Assembly: GCF_002091475.1 (NCBI RefSeq)
Contig: NZ_BCTR01000038.1
Location: forward strand, 1-64,000
Reading direction: 5' to 3'
Length of the DNA: 64,000 nt
Source: Sphingomonas azotifigens NBRC 15497
GTDB lineage: Bacteria; Pseudomonadota; Alphaproteobacteria; Sphingomonadales; Sphingomonadaceae
Positions 51,687 through 60,140 of the stretch are shown in pieces (position 1 is the first letter of the stretch; every line of letters begins with the position of its first letter). The notes below the pieces were generated by a model. The model saw only the letters and a program-made list of their open reading frames with translations. It ran no database searches and was not told where the DNA came from. The translations under genes and the position numbers were made by a program.

Positions 51687-52589
51687 ATGGCATTCGGCGT
51701 CTTCATCCATCGCTCGGATTCGATCTACGACGACACACCGGCCGAGCGATATCAGTTCCCGCCACAATATCTCAGCCGCGCCCGGGCGTGCGTCGACGAC
51801 TGGATCGTCTATTATGAGCCGCGCAAGGTGCCGAACACGCGCGGGTACTTTGCCGTCGCGCGGGTGGAACGCATCATTCCCGATCCTAGCGCGCCGGGCA
51901 TGTATCTCGCCCTGATCGAGCCCGGCAGCTATCTCGATTTCGCGCATCCGGTCCCTTTCGCCGATGCCGACGGAACGGTGATAGAGCGAGGCGTACTCAA
52001 CGAGGCCGGTCGCCTCTCGGGCCGTGCGCAGGCTGCCGTTCGCGGTCTGTCGGCATCCGATTTCAACCGCATCGTCGAGGCAGGACTGGCTGAGCCGGAC
52101 CCGCTACTCCCCCGCGTAGGCTTCACGGAAACTTCGTCGGTCGTCCGCGAAGAGCGCACGCCGTTCGGCTGCGACGAAATTCGCGATCGCGTCGACATGT
52201 TGGTGTCGCGCGTGGTCCGCGACCGTGTGTTCCGGCGAATCGTTCTGCGCGCGTATGACGAGCGTTGCGCCGTGACAGGGCTGAAGCTGATTAACGGCGG
52301 CGGCCGCGCGGAGGTAGAGGCGGCGCACATCCGGCCTGTCGAGGCAAATGGCCCGGACATCCTCAGTAACGGCCTCGCACTATCTGGCACCGCCCACTGG
52401 ATGTTCGACCGCGGTTTGATCAGCCTAGACGACGACATGCGGATCCTGATCTCTCGGCAGGCGAACGACCCCGACAGCATCCGCTCGATCATCAATGCAA
52501 GCGGGCTGGCGATCCTACCGCCGCGTGCCGGCGACCGTCCCCACTCGCAATTTGTGCGATGGCATCGTGAACACTGCTTGAAGAAGTAG
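51687..52589 (+). CDS. HNH endonuclease with N-terminal unknown domain
   Basis: 300 residues, weak RBS (AAGAG); 106 bp after the ATPase gene. Residues about 1-165 form an uncharacterised domain (VFIHRSDSIYDDTPAERYQF start) similar to those in front of HNH_2 nucleases in restriction-like proteins. The HNH core is about 205-265: RCAVTGLKLINGG, EAAHIRPVEANG (His), LSNGLALSGTAHWMFDRG (Asn, His). Probably cuts DNA; the N-terminal part may sense the target. Same strand and composition as the helicase operon, so likely part of the same island. Confidence 0.85.
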   Translation: MAFGVFIHRSDSIYDDTPAERYQFPPQYLSRARACVDDWIVYYEPRKVPNTRGYFAVARVERIIPDPSAPGMYLALIEPGSYLDFAHPVPFADADGTVIERGVLNEAGRLSGRAQAAVRGLSASDFNRIVEAGLAEPDPLLPRVGFTETSSVVREERTPFGCDEIRDRVDMLVSRVVRDRVFRRIVLRAYDERCAVTGLKLINGGGRAEVEAAHIRPVEANGPDILSNGLALSGTAHWMFDRGLISLDDDMRILISRQANDPDSIRSIINASGLAILPPRAGDRPHSQFVRWHREHCLKK

Positions 52590-53070
52590 CGGTGCCCTAG
52601 ACGCCGTCAGCTCAGCGCCCAGACTACTCGCTCAGATGGCAAATTATTCAATGATTTCATCGTTAAATACTAGTGATATTTTGCTTCGATTCAGCAGAAT
52701 GGCACAGGTTAAAAACGTGCTCAGCGAAGAGCCTATTAAAACTAATCCCGTCGGAACCTACACATGCATTGCCTTCAAGGGGCAGCGTTTACCCCGCTGA
52801 AACACGAGGATGTTCTCGCCGCCGCCAGTTTTCATAGAAGAGGCAGCGGTCGACCAGAATGCGTCATTCGCCGAACGGCGTTGAACGGCAGCTTATGCCA
52901 AAATTAGCCATTCGCTTAACGCAGGCCTCCTGTCGGCAATGCCCCCGTTCAAGCCGGTTGGCTGGCGAATCGACGTTCCTGAAAGCGGACGTGAGGACGG
53001 GGCAATCAACTTCAGATCGTCACGGCAGCGGCCAACATACCTGCTCCCGCGGGCAGCTGAACCTGTTCCT
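52590..53070. other. AT-rich gap at the right edge of the island
   Basis: About 480 bp with no supported gene. The stretch near 52630-52760 is strikingly AT-rich for this chromosome (for example ATTTCATCGTTAAATACTAG). No IS ends, tRNA or direct repeat pairing with 41.4 kb was seen. Confidence 0.5.
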
Positions 53071-54312
53071 TCAATCCCCCATTCCCGCGCCTATGGCGGA
53101 AGCGAGCAGAAGGCCGATACCGATGGCGACGGTGAGTATTGCAGCGCCGATCAGCGCTGCCGCACTGGCCGCGAGCAGCGCCGGAGACGTCTCGGTACCT
53201 GAGCGAAGAATGTCCATAGCTCCAATCAGCCCGCGGAACGCATAGGAGCCCGGCACCATCGCCACCACGCCGGGAAAGGCCAGGGCGGTCCAGGGCGCGC
53301 GCAGGCGGCGGCCGGTCCACAGGGCGAGCAGCCCCGCCAGCATCGCGCCGGCGGCGGTGGCCACGGCGATATCCGCGCCGACCGCCATGAGAGCGGTGCG
53401 CAGGCCGTGGCCAAGCGCACCGGTCAGCACGATCGGCAGGATCGTCCGGCGGGGTGCGTTGAACAGGATGGAGAAGCCGAACGCAGCGATCGCGGCGAAC
53501 AGCGAGTCCCAGGGGAGTCGCAGGTTCGGGGTGCTGAGCGCAACGGGCAGGTGCACGCCGGTCGCGAGGCTCGCTGTTGCCAGGCCCGCGGCGATCGCCA
53601 GCACGATCATGCCGCCATTGGCGAGCCGCGCCAGCCCCACCCCGGCATGCCCGCGCACCAGATCGCGTACGCCGTTGATCAGCGGCACGCCCGGCACGAG
53701 GATCATGCCCGCGGCGACCAGCGCGAGCGTCGGGTCGGCGCCGATCAGCCGAAGCGGCAGCGCGCCGGCCATGCCGCTGATCGCGGCCGTGAGCACTGCC
53801 GCCGCTGCCGGCACGACGCCCCACCGCGGTAAGGCGCGGCGCAGCACGGTGTTGACCAGTCCCGCGAGAAACGCGGCGCCGACGACCGGCCAGCTCGCGC
53901 TGAACAGGCGGGCGAGCGCGGCCGCGGTTGCCGCCACCGCAAGCACGGTGAGCCAGGCGGGATAGGCGGGCTTGCGCGCGGCGATGACGAAGAGCCGGGC
54001 GTCGGCATCCGCCACCGTGATCGCGCCCGACGCCAGCATCGCCGCGACCTGCTCCAGTGCCACCAGCCGCCCGGCATCGATGCCCATCGCGCCGATCGCG
54101 TGGCCCATGCGGGTGCGATAGGCCTGATCGTCCCCGAGCATCAGCAGCAGGCGCTCGCTGCCGAGGAACAGCTGGGCCGCGAAACCCAGCCGCTCGGCAA
54201 GTGCCTCGATGCGGCGGCGGACATGCTCGCTGTCCGCGCCGGCCTCCAGCAGCAGGCGAGCGAGGAACAGCAGGACATGGCCGGCCGCATCGAGGCGACG
54301 CGTCTCAGGCAT
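53071..54312 (-). CDS. Threonine/serine exporter family protein (ThrE-like)
   Basis: 413 residues. N-terminal soluble ThrE half (LARLLLEAGADSEHVRRRIEAL, about 14-35) followed by about ten hydrophobic segments; the DUF3815-like half is fused in one chain. Family members export threonine/serine or related small molecules across the inner membrane. The start overlaps the mqo stop by 8 bp, so it is probably the last gene of the poxB-cyd-fumC-mqo transcript. Why an amino-acid exporter sits there is unclear. Confidence 0.87.
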   Translation of the reverse strand: MPETRRLDAAGHVLLFLARLLLEAGADSEHVRRRIEALAERLGFAAQLFLGSERLLLMLGDDQAYRTRMGHAIGAMGIDAGRLVALEQVAAMLASGAITVADADARLFVIAARKPAYPAWLTVLAVAATAAALARLFSASWPVVGAAFLAGLVNTVLRRALPRWGVVPAAAAVLTAAISGMAGALPLRLIGADPTLALVAAGMILVPGVPLINGVRDLVRGHAGVGLARLANGGMIVLAIAAGLATASLATGVHLPVALSTPNLRLPWDSLFAAIAAFGFSILFNAPRRTILPIVLTGALGHGLRTALMAVGADIAVATAAGAMLAGLLALWTGRRLRAPWTALAFPGVVAMVPGSYAFRGLIGAMDILRSGTETSPALLAASAAALIGAAILTVAIGIGLLLASAIGAGMGD

Positions 54313-55807
54313 CGATATTGTCGATCTTGAGGACCGGGGCGGTCGCCGCACGGGTGGCGCGGCAGGCCTCGGCATTCTCGATCAGGTCGATGCCCCAGGT
54401 GGGGAAGATCGCCCGCAGCCTGGGCAGCCACGCCGCGTCCGTCAGCTTGTCGGCGAAGCAGGTCTGCAGCACCTCGACCGCGATGGCCGCGGCCGTAGAG
54501 GCGCCCGGCGAAGCGCCGAGCAGCGCGACCAGCGATTTGTCCGCGGCGGCGACCAGTTCGGTGCCGAACACCAGCCTGCCGCCATGGTCCTCGGTATCGG
54601 GCTTGATGATCTGTACGCGCTGCCCCGCGACCGCTTCCTGCCAGTCGCCGCGCTTCGCCTGCGGGAAGAACTGCCGGAGCATCTCGAACTGGTGGTGGCG
54701 GCTCTGGAAGACCTGGCCGATCAGATATTCCTCGAGCCCCGCATTGTCCTTCGCCACGTCGAGCAGCGGCAGCAGGTTGTGCGCGGTGATCGATTCGAAC
54801 AGATCGGCCTCCGACCCATGTTTCAGGAACTTGGTCGAGAAGCCGGCATAGGGGCCGAACAGCAGCGAGGTCTTGCCGTCGATCACCCGTGTGTCGAGGT
54901 GCGGCACCGACATGGGCGGCGACCCGCTGGCCGCCTTGCCATAGACCTTGGCGTGGTGGCGCGCGGTGATCGCGTCGACGTCGCAGCGCAGCCAGATGCC
55001 GCTCACCGGGAAGCCGCCATAGCCCTTGGCTTCGGGGATGCCGGACATCTGGAGCAGCTCGATCGCCGCCCCGCCCGCGCCGATGAAGACGAAGCCGGTG
55101 GTGATCGTCTGGCGGGTGCCGTCGAACACGTCCTCGAAGGTGACGGACCAGCGCCCGTCCCCGGCGCGCTCGATACCGACGACCTCGCGATTGTAGCGAA
55201 TGTCCGCGCCTTCGGTCTGGAGATGCTGCACCAGCAGATGGGTGAGCGCGCCGTAATCGACATCGGTGCCGGTGATCATGCGCGTCGCGGCGATCTTCTC
55301 GGCGGGGTCGCGGCCCTCCATGACCAGCGGCGCCCATGCGGCGATCTGTGCCGGGTCCTCGCTATATTCCATGCCGTGATAGCAATGGTGTGCGCTCATC
55401 GCCGCATGGCGCGCCTTGAGGAAGGCGACATTCTCCTCCCCCCAGACGAAGCTCATATGGGGGCAGGGGTGGAGAAAGGCGCGCGGATCGGGGATGGCGC
55501 CGGCGGTGACGAGATGCGCCCAGAGCTGGCGCGAAACGTCGAACTGGGTGTTGACCTTCAATGCCTCCGCGATGTCGATGCTGCCATCGGCGCGCTGGGG
55601 CGTGTAGTTGAGCTCGCAGTTCGCGGCGTGGCCGGTGCCCGCATTGTTCCACGCCATCGAGCTTTCCTGCGCGCAGTCGCCCAGCCGCTCGAGCATGGTG
55701 ATGCGCAGATTCGGATCGAGATGGTGCAGCAGCGTGCCGGTGGTGGCGCTCATGATGCCGGCGCCGATCAGCAGCACATCGGTTTCATTGCTCGTCGAGA
55801 AGGTCAT
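54305..55807 (-). CDS. mqo: Malate:quinone oxidoreductase
   Basis: 500 residues, as in typical Mqo. FAD-binding VLLIGAGIMSATTGTLL (about 10-26), MLERLGDCAQESSMAWNNAG and GTGHAANCELNYTPQ are family hallmarks. Membrane-associated: oxidises malate to oxaloacetate and reduces quinone, bypassing NAD-linked malate dehydrogenase. The ATG overlaps the cupin stop by ATGA. With fumarase two genes upstream and a bd-type oxidase beyond, it fits a quinone-linked branch of the TCA cycle. Confidence 0.95.
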   Translation of the reverse strand: MTFSTSNETDVLLIGAGIMSATTGTLLHHLDPNLRITMLERLGDCAQESSMAWNNAGTGHAANCELNYTPQRADGSIDIAEALKVNTQFDVSRQLWAHLVTAGAIPDPRAFLHPCPHMSFVWGEENVAFLKARHAAMSAHHCYHGMEYSEDPAQIAAWAPLVMEGRDPAEKIAATRMITGTDVDYGALTHLLVQHLQTEGADIRYNREVVGIERAGDGRWSVTFEDVFDGTRQTITTGFVFIGAGGAAIELLQMSGIPEAKGYGGFPVSGIWLRCDVDAITARHHAKVYGKAASGSPPMSVPHLDTRVIDGKTSLLFGPYAGFSTKFLKHGSEADLFESITAHNLLPLLDVAKDNAGLEEYLIGQVFQSRHHQFEMLRQFFPQAKRGDWQEAVAGQRVQIIKPDTEDHGGRLVFGTELVAAADKSLVALLGASPGASTAAAIAVEVLQTCFADKLTDAAWLPRLRAIFPTWGIDLIENAEACRATRAATAPVLKIDNIDA

Positions 55808-56199
55808 GCCTGCGCCTCCTTGGGCGTGAAGTGTAGGTCGGCGCCGGCGTCGTAGACGACATAGGCGCGGCGCCAGGGCTCGCTGCCGATCAGCCGCCAG
55901 CGGTGGCCGCTGCCGGTGTTGTCCTGCGCGAGCAGCACGTCGCCGGGATGGAGGGTGAAGGTCGCGCCCGACTTCACTTCGAACTCGATCGTGCCGGCCA
56001 GCGTCAGCACGAATTGCGGCTGCGGATCCTGGTGCCATTCGAAGCTGCCGCCGCTGGCGGTCTCCTGGAACGAGAGCTCGTTGACGGCGATCGGCAGGCC
56101 GGAAGCCTTGCCGTGCAGGCCGGCGCCGATATCGAGCTGGCCTTCCTCGAACAGCGAATTGCCGTCCGGGCCGGTCCACATGCGAACACAACGGATCAT
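55804..56199 (-). CDS. Small cupin-domain protein
   Basis: 131 residues, one cupin barrel (QFVLTLAGTIEFEV then LHPGDVLLAQDNTGSGHRW). Metal ligands are only partly visible (EWHQDPQP, GHRW), so it may bind a ligand or metal without known catalysis. It lies between fumC (12 bp) and mqo (ATGA overlap), so it is in the respiratory operon. Role unknown. Confidence 0.8.
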   Translation of the reverse strand: MIRCVRMWTGPDGNSLFEEGQLDIGAGLHGKASGLPIAVNELSFQETASGGSFEWHQDPQPQFVLTLAGTIEFEVKSGATFTLHPGDVLLAQDNTGSGHRWRLIGSEPWRRAYVVYDAGADLHFTPKEAQA

Positions 56200-56211
56200 G
56201 GATCTATCTCC

Positions 56212-57660
56212 TCAGGCGCCGGCCAGGCCGTGGCCGACCATGTCGAGCGGGCGGATGGTCTTGTCGAACAGCGCTTCGTCGACCTTGCCGGAGGCGAGGG
56301 CCGCCGCCTTCAGCGTGGTGCCGTCGGCGATCGCCTTCTCGGCGATGTGCGCGGCGTTCTGGTAGCCGATCACCGGCGACAGCGCGGTCACCAGCATCAC
56401 GCTGCCCTCGACATAGGACTGGATCTTGTCGCGCAGGATCTCGGTGCCCTCGACCGAGAATTCGCGGAACCGGTCGCAGCCATCGGCGAGGATGCGGATC
56501 GAATGCAGCACGTTGTTGATGATCACCGGGCGCATCGCGTTGAGCTCGAAATTGCCCTGGCTCCCGGCAAAGGCGACCGCGCTGTCGTTGCCGAGCACCT
56601 GGATGGCGATCATCACCATCGCCTCGCACTGGGTGGGGTTCACCTTGCCGGGCATGATCGACGAGCCGGGCTCGTTGTCCGGCAGCTTGAGCTCGCCGAA
56701 GCCGCAGCGCGGGCCCGACGCGAGCCAGCGCATGTCGTTGGCGATCTTCATCAGCGCGACCGCCAGCCCGCGCAGCCCCGCCGAGGCGCGAACCATCGCG
56801 TCGAGCGAGCCTTGGGCGGTGAACTTGTTGGGCGCGGTGACGTAGGGCTTGTTGGTGAGGTCGGCGATGGTGGCGGCCACGTCGTGCGAGAAGCCCGCCG
56901 GCGCATTGAGCCCGGTGCCGACCGCGGTACCGCCGACCGCCAGTTCATAGAGCCCGCCACGGCTCTCCTCGATCGCGGCGATGCAGGCGCGGATCTGCCC
57001 GGCCCAGCCATGCCATTCCTGGCCGACGGTGAGCGGCACCGCGTCCTCCAGATGGGTGCGGCCGATCTTGACCACGTCCATCCAGCCATCGGCCTTCTTC
57101 TCGATCACCTCGACCAGCCGGGTGACGGCGGGCAGCAATTCCTCGTCGATGGCGAGGATCGTCGCCACGTGCATCGCGGTGGGGAAGGTGTCGTTGGACG
57201 ATTGGCCCATATTGACGTCGTCATTGGGGCCGATGGGGTGCTGGCTGCCGAGTGTGCCGCCGAGCAGCTGGATCGCGCGGTTCGACAGCACCTCGTTGAC
57301 GTTCATGTTCGACTGGGTGCCGGAGCCGGTCTGCCAGACGTAGAGCGGGAAATGCTCGTCGAGCTTGCCGGCGATCGCCTCGTCGGCGGCCTGGACGATC
57401 GCATCGCGCTTCCAGTCCGGCAGGCGGCCTGCCGTGGCGTTCACCAGCGCGCACGCCTTCTTTACATAGCCATAGGCGTGGTAGACCGCCTTGGGCATGC
57501 GATCGCCGCCGATGTTGAAATGGTGGAGCGACCGTTCGGTCTGCGCCCCCCAATAGCGGTCGGCCGGGACGGCGACGGTGCCCATGCTATCGAACTCGTC
57601 GCGCGTGCCGCTGGCCTGAATGCCTATCGGGATCGCCTGCAAGATTGGGGTGTCGGTCAA
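56212..57660 (-). CDS. fumC: Class II fumarate hydratase
   Basis: 482 residues from a TTG that follows GAGGAG; the family start (TRDEFDSMG, then VPADRYWGAQTERSLHHF) requires a start this far upstream, and no ATG lies before the internal Met at 57585. Signature GSSIMPGKVNPTQCE near 325 and HPIGPNDDVNMGQSSND. Converts fumarate to malate. Class II fumarase is iron-sulfur-free and resists oxidation, which suits the flanking bd-type oxidase and Mqo. Located between cydB and the cupin gene. Confidence 0.94.
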   Translation of the reverse strand: MTDTPILQAIPIGIQASGTRDEFDSMGTVAVPADRYWGAQTERSLHHFNIGGDRMPKAVYHAYGYVKKACALVNATAGRLPDWKRDAIVQAADEAIAGKLDEHFPLYVWQTGSGTQSNMNVNEVLSNRAIQLLGGTLGSQHPIGPNDDVNMGQSSNDTFPTAMHVATILAIDEELLPAVTRLVEVIEKKADGWMDVVKIGRTHLEDAVPLTVGQEWHGWAGQIRACIAAIEESRGGLYELAVGGTAVGTGLNAPAGFSHDVAATIADLTNKPYVTAPNKFTAQGSLDAMVRASAGLRGLAVALMKIANDMRWLASGPRCGFGELKLPDNEPGSSIMPGKVNPTQCEAMVMIAIQVLGNDSAVAFAGSQGNFELNAMRPVIINNVLHSIRILADGCDRFREFSVEGTEILRDKIQSYVEGSVMLVTALSPVIGYQNAAHIAEKAIADGTTLKAAALASGKVDEALFDKTIRPLDMVGHGLAGA

Positions 57661-57696
57661 CGCAACGCTCCTCGTTTTTGGGAAGGAAAGAAGGGC

Positions 57697-58698
57697 TCAG
57701 GCGCTGGTCTGCTCGCCATAGAGGTCGCTCGGGGCGACGCGGCCCTTGAACAGCAGGTAGACCGCCAGCGTGTAGGCCAGGGTCAGCGGCAGGATCACCA
57801 CGCCGGCACCCCAGAACAGGAAGGCCTGCGAGCTGCTCGGCGCCGCCGCCTGGGCGGCCGTGATCGCGTAGGGGATCATGAACGGGTAGAAGGACAGGGC
57901 CAGCGTCCCGAAAGCCGAGGCGAACAGCAGCAGGGCGGCGAGGAAGGGCAGCAGCGGGCGGCGCAGTGCCGTGCCCGCCGCCAGCAGGATCGCGGCAACG
58001 CCGCCGATCGCCGGCACGATCAGCATCGCGGGATGCCCGGCCCAGCGGTCCAGCACCGGCAGGTCCAGCCGTATCGCCGCGACAAAGGCTGCCGCGAGGA
58101 AGACCAGCACGCCGATCAGCAGCCGCGGCAACAGGCGGAAGGCGCGGCGCTGCACGCCCGCCTGCGCCTTGTAGGCGAGCCAGCCGGCGCCCATCAGCAT
58201 ATAGCCGAGGCACAGCCCCGCCCCGCACAGCAAGGCGAAGGGCGAGAGCCAGCCGAACGCACCGCCGACATAGCGCCCGTCCACGATCGGCAGCCCCTCG
58301 ACCAATGCGCCTACCGCCGCGCCCTGGATGAAGCTCGCCACCAGCGAGCCGCCGAAAAAGGCGTGTGTCCAGACGCCGCGGAAGCGGACGCTCTTGTCGC
58401 GATATTCGAAGGAGACGCCGCGCAGGATCAGCGCCGCCAGCATCGCGAACAGCGGCAGGTAGAGCGCCGAGAGCAAGGTCGCGTAGACCAGCGGGAACAC
58501 GCCGAAAAGCACCGTGCCGTTGACGACCAGCCAGGTCTCGTTCCCGTCCCACATCGGCGCCACCGCCGCGAGCATCGCCCGCCGCTCGCGCTCGCTGCCG
58601 GCCATCGGCAGCAACATGCCGACGCCCAGATCGAAGCCGTCCAGCGTCACGTAGAGGAAGATCGACAGCGCCAGCACGCCGAGCCAGAAGGTAAGCAT
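57697..58698 (-). CDS. cydB: Cytochrome bd-type quinol oxidase subunit II
   Basis: 333 residues with about eight to nine membrane segments. N-terminal FLYVTLDGFDLGVGMLLP, GNETWLVVNGTVLFGVFP and SFEYRDKSVRFRGVW are CydB hallmarks. Its ATG overlaps the cydA stop by 4 bp. The size fits the shorter cyanide-insensitive (CioB) branch. No cydX or cydDC is present nearby. Confidence 0.95.
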   Translation of the reverse strand: MLTFWLGVLALSIFLYVTLDGFDLGVGMLLPMAGSERERRAMLAAVAPMWDGNETWLVVNGTVLFGVFPLVYATLLSALYLPLFAMLAALILRGVSFEYRDKSVRFRGVWTHAFFGGSLVASFIQGAAVGALVEGLPIVDGRYVGGAFGWLSPFALLCGAGLCLGYMLMGAGWLAYKAQAGVQRRAFRLLPRLLIGVLVFLAAAFVAAIRLDLPVLDRWAGHPAMLIVPAIGGVAAILLAAGTALRRPLLPFLAALLLFASAFGTLALSFYPFMIPYAITAAQAAAPSSSQAFLFWGAGVVILPLTLAYTLAVYLLFKGRVAPSDLYGEQTSA

Positions 58699-60116
58699 CA
58701 GATCAGCTCCTTCACACGATGGTCCTGGGTGGCGGGCGCCGTGCCGACCGGCACCGAGAGCGGCCGCTTGGGGTTGGTCTCGCCGAGCCGCGGCTCGGCT
58801 TCTCCCACCGGGCCGCGCGCGATCAGTCGGGCGAGGACGAGCACGCCGAAGCCGAAGATCGCCGTGTAGACCAGCGCGAACATCACCAGCGTCGCCGCGA
58901 CCATGGGGGTGGAGAGGAAGGGCGTCACCGCGTCCGCCGTGCGCAGCTGGCCATAGACCGCCCAGGGCTGGCGCCCGACCTCGGCGACAAACCAGCCGGT
59001 CACCGTGGCGATGAAGCCGAGCGGAAAGGAGGCCGCCGTCGCCCAGAGCAGCCAGCGACTGCGCTCCAGCCGGCGCCGCGCCATCAGCAGGCACCCGCCC
59101 CAGGCGATGCCAAGCATCAGCAGCCCGCAGCCGACCATCACCCGGAAGGCGAAGAAGGGAATGGCGACCGGCGGGCGATCCTGCCGATTCCAGTCGGTGA
59201 GGCCCACTTCGCGCGAGGTGAGACTCATCGACCCGATCAGACTGCCGGCATAGGGAACGCTGAGCGCGTAGCGGTTGCGCTCGGCCTTTTCGTCGGGCCA
59301 GGCGATCACCACTTCGGAAGCGGGCTGCTCGTCGTGCCAGCGCGCCTCGATCGCGGCGAACTTGGCGGGCTGGCGATCATGGACATAGTCGCCGACGAGG
59401 TGGCCGATGCCCAGCTGCACCGGCACCAGCACCGCCGCGAGGCCCAGGCCCATCCGCAGCATCACGCGCGCCTCTGGGAGGAACCGGCCCTGCAGCAGAT
59501 GCCAGGCCCCGGTCGCGGCGACGCAGAAGGCGGTGGTGATATAGGCGGCGAGCAGCATGTGCGGGAAGCGCACCCACACCACCGGGCTGAACAGGATGTC
59601 GCTCCAACTGGTCGGCAGGAACAGCCCGTCGGCCCCGCGGACGAAGCCGACCGGCGCCTGCATCCAGCTGTTGTTCACCATGATCCAGAAGGACGACATG
59701 GTGGTGCCGACCGCGACCATCAGGCAGGAGAAGAAATAGAGCCATCCCGGCACGCGCCCGCGGCCGAACAGCAGCACGCCGAAGAAGCTGCTCTCCAGCG
59801 CGAAGGCGGTGAAGCTCTCATAGACCAGCAGCGGCCCCTGAATGGCGCCGGTCTGGCGCGACAGCTCGCTCCAGTTGGTGCCGAACTGGAAGGCCATGAC
59901 GATGCCGGAGACGACGCCGAGCCCGAAGGCCACGGCGAAGATCGTCCGCCAGAAGCCGAACAGCCGCTGGTAGACGGCACGGCCGGTCGCCAGCGCCAGA
60001 CCGTCGAGCACGCACAGCCAGGCGGCGAGGCCGACGGTGAAGGCCGGGAACAGGATGTGGAAGGAAATGGTCGCGGCGAATTGCAGCCGCGACAGGAAAA
60101 GGGCGGTCCATTCCAT
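58698..60116 (-). CDS. cydA: Cytochrome bd-type quinol oxidase subunit I, CioA-like
   Basis: 472 residues, shorter than the long-Q-loop E. coli type. Heme-ligand regions RLQFAATISFHILFPAFTVG (His near residue 20) and RFPHMLLAAYITTAF, and the short Q-loop with GWFVAEVGRQPWAVYGQLRT, which is typical of cyanide-insensitive CioA. Reduces oxygen using quinol, without pumping protons. The short Q-loop and the poxB/mqo neighbours suggest a branch used at low oxygen or under respiratory stress. Confidence 0.95.
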   Translation of the reverse strand: MEWTALFLSRLQFAATISFHILFPAFTVGLAAWLCVLDGLALATGRAVYQRLFGFWRTIFAVAFGLGVVSGIVMAFQFGTNWSELSRQTGAIQGPLLVYESFTAFALESSFFGVLLFGRGRVPGWLYFFSCLMVAVGTTMSSFWIMVNNSWMQAPVGFVRGADGLFLPTSWSDILFSPVVWVRFPHMLLAAYITTAFCVAATGAWHLLQGRFLPEARVMLRMGLGLAAVLVPVQLGIGHLVGDYVHDRQPAKFAAIEARWHDEQPASEVVIAWPDEKAERNRYALSVPYAGSLIGSMSLTSREVGLTDWNRQDRPPVAIPFFAFRVMVGCGLLMLGIAWGGCLLMARRRLERSRWLLWATAASFPLGFIATVTGWFVAEVGRQPWAVYGQLRTADAVTPFLSTPMVAATLVMFALVYTAIFGFGVLVLARLIARGPVGEAEPRLGETNPKRPLSVPVGTAPATQDHRVKELI

Positions 60117-60140
60117 GGTTCGGCTCCCCGAAGGGGTGGA

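Noticed and set aside
55903..58869. Long plus-strand open frame (about 990 codons) opposite fumC and cydB
   Set aside because: Antisense shadow: no motifs, biased composition, and the opposite strand carries fumC and cydB with full signatures.
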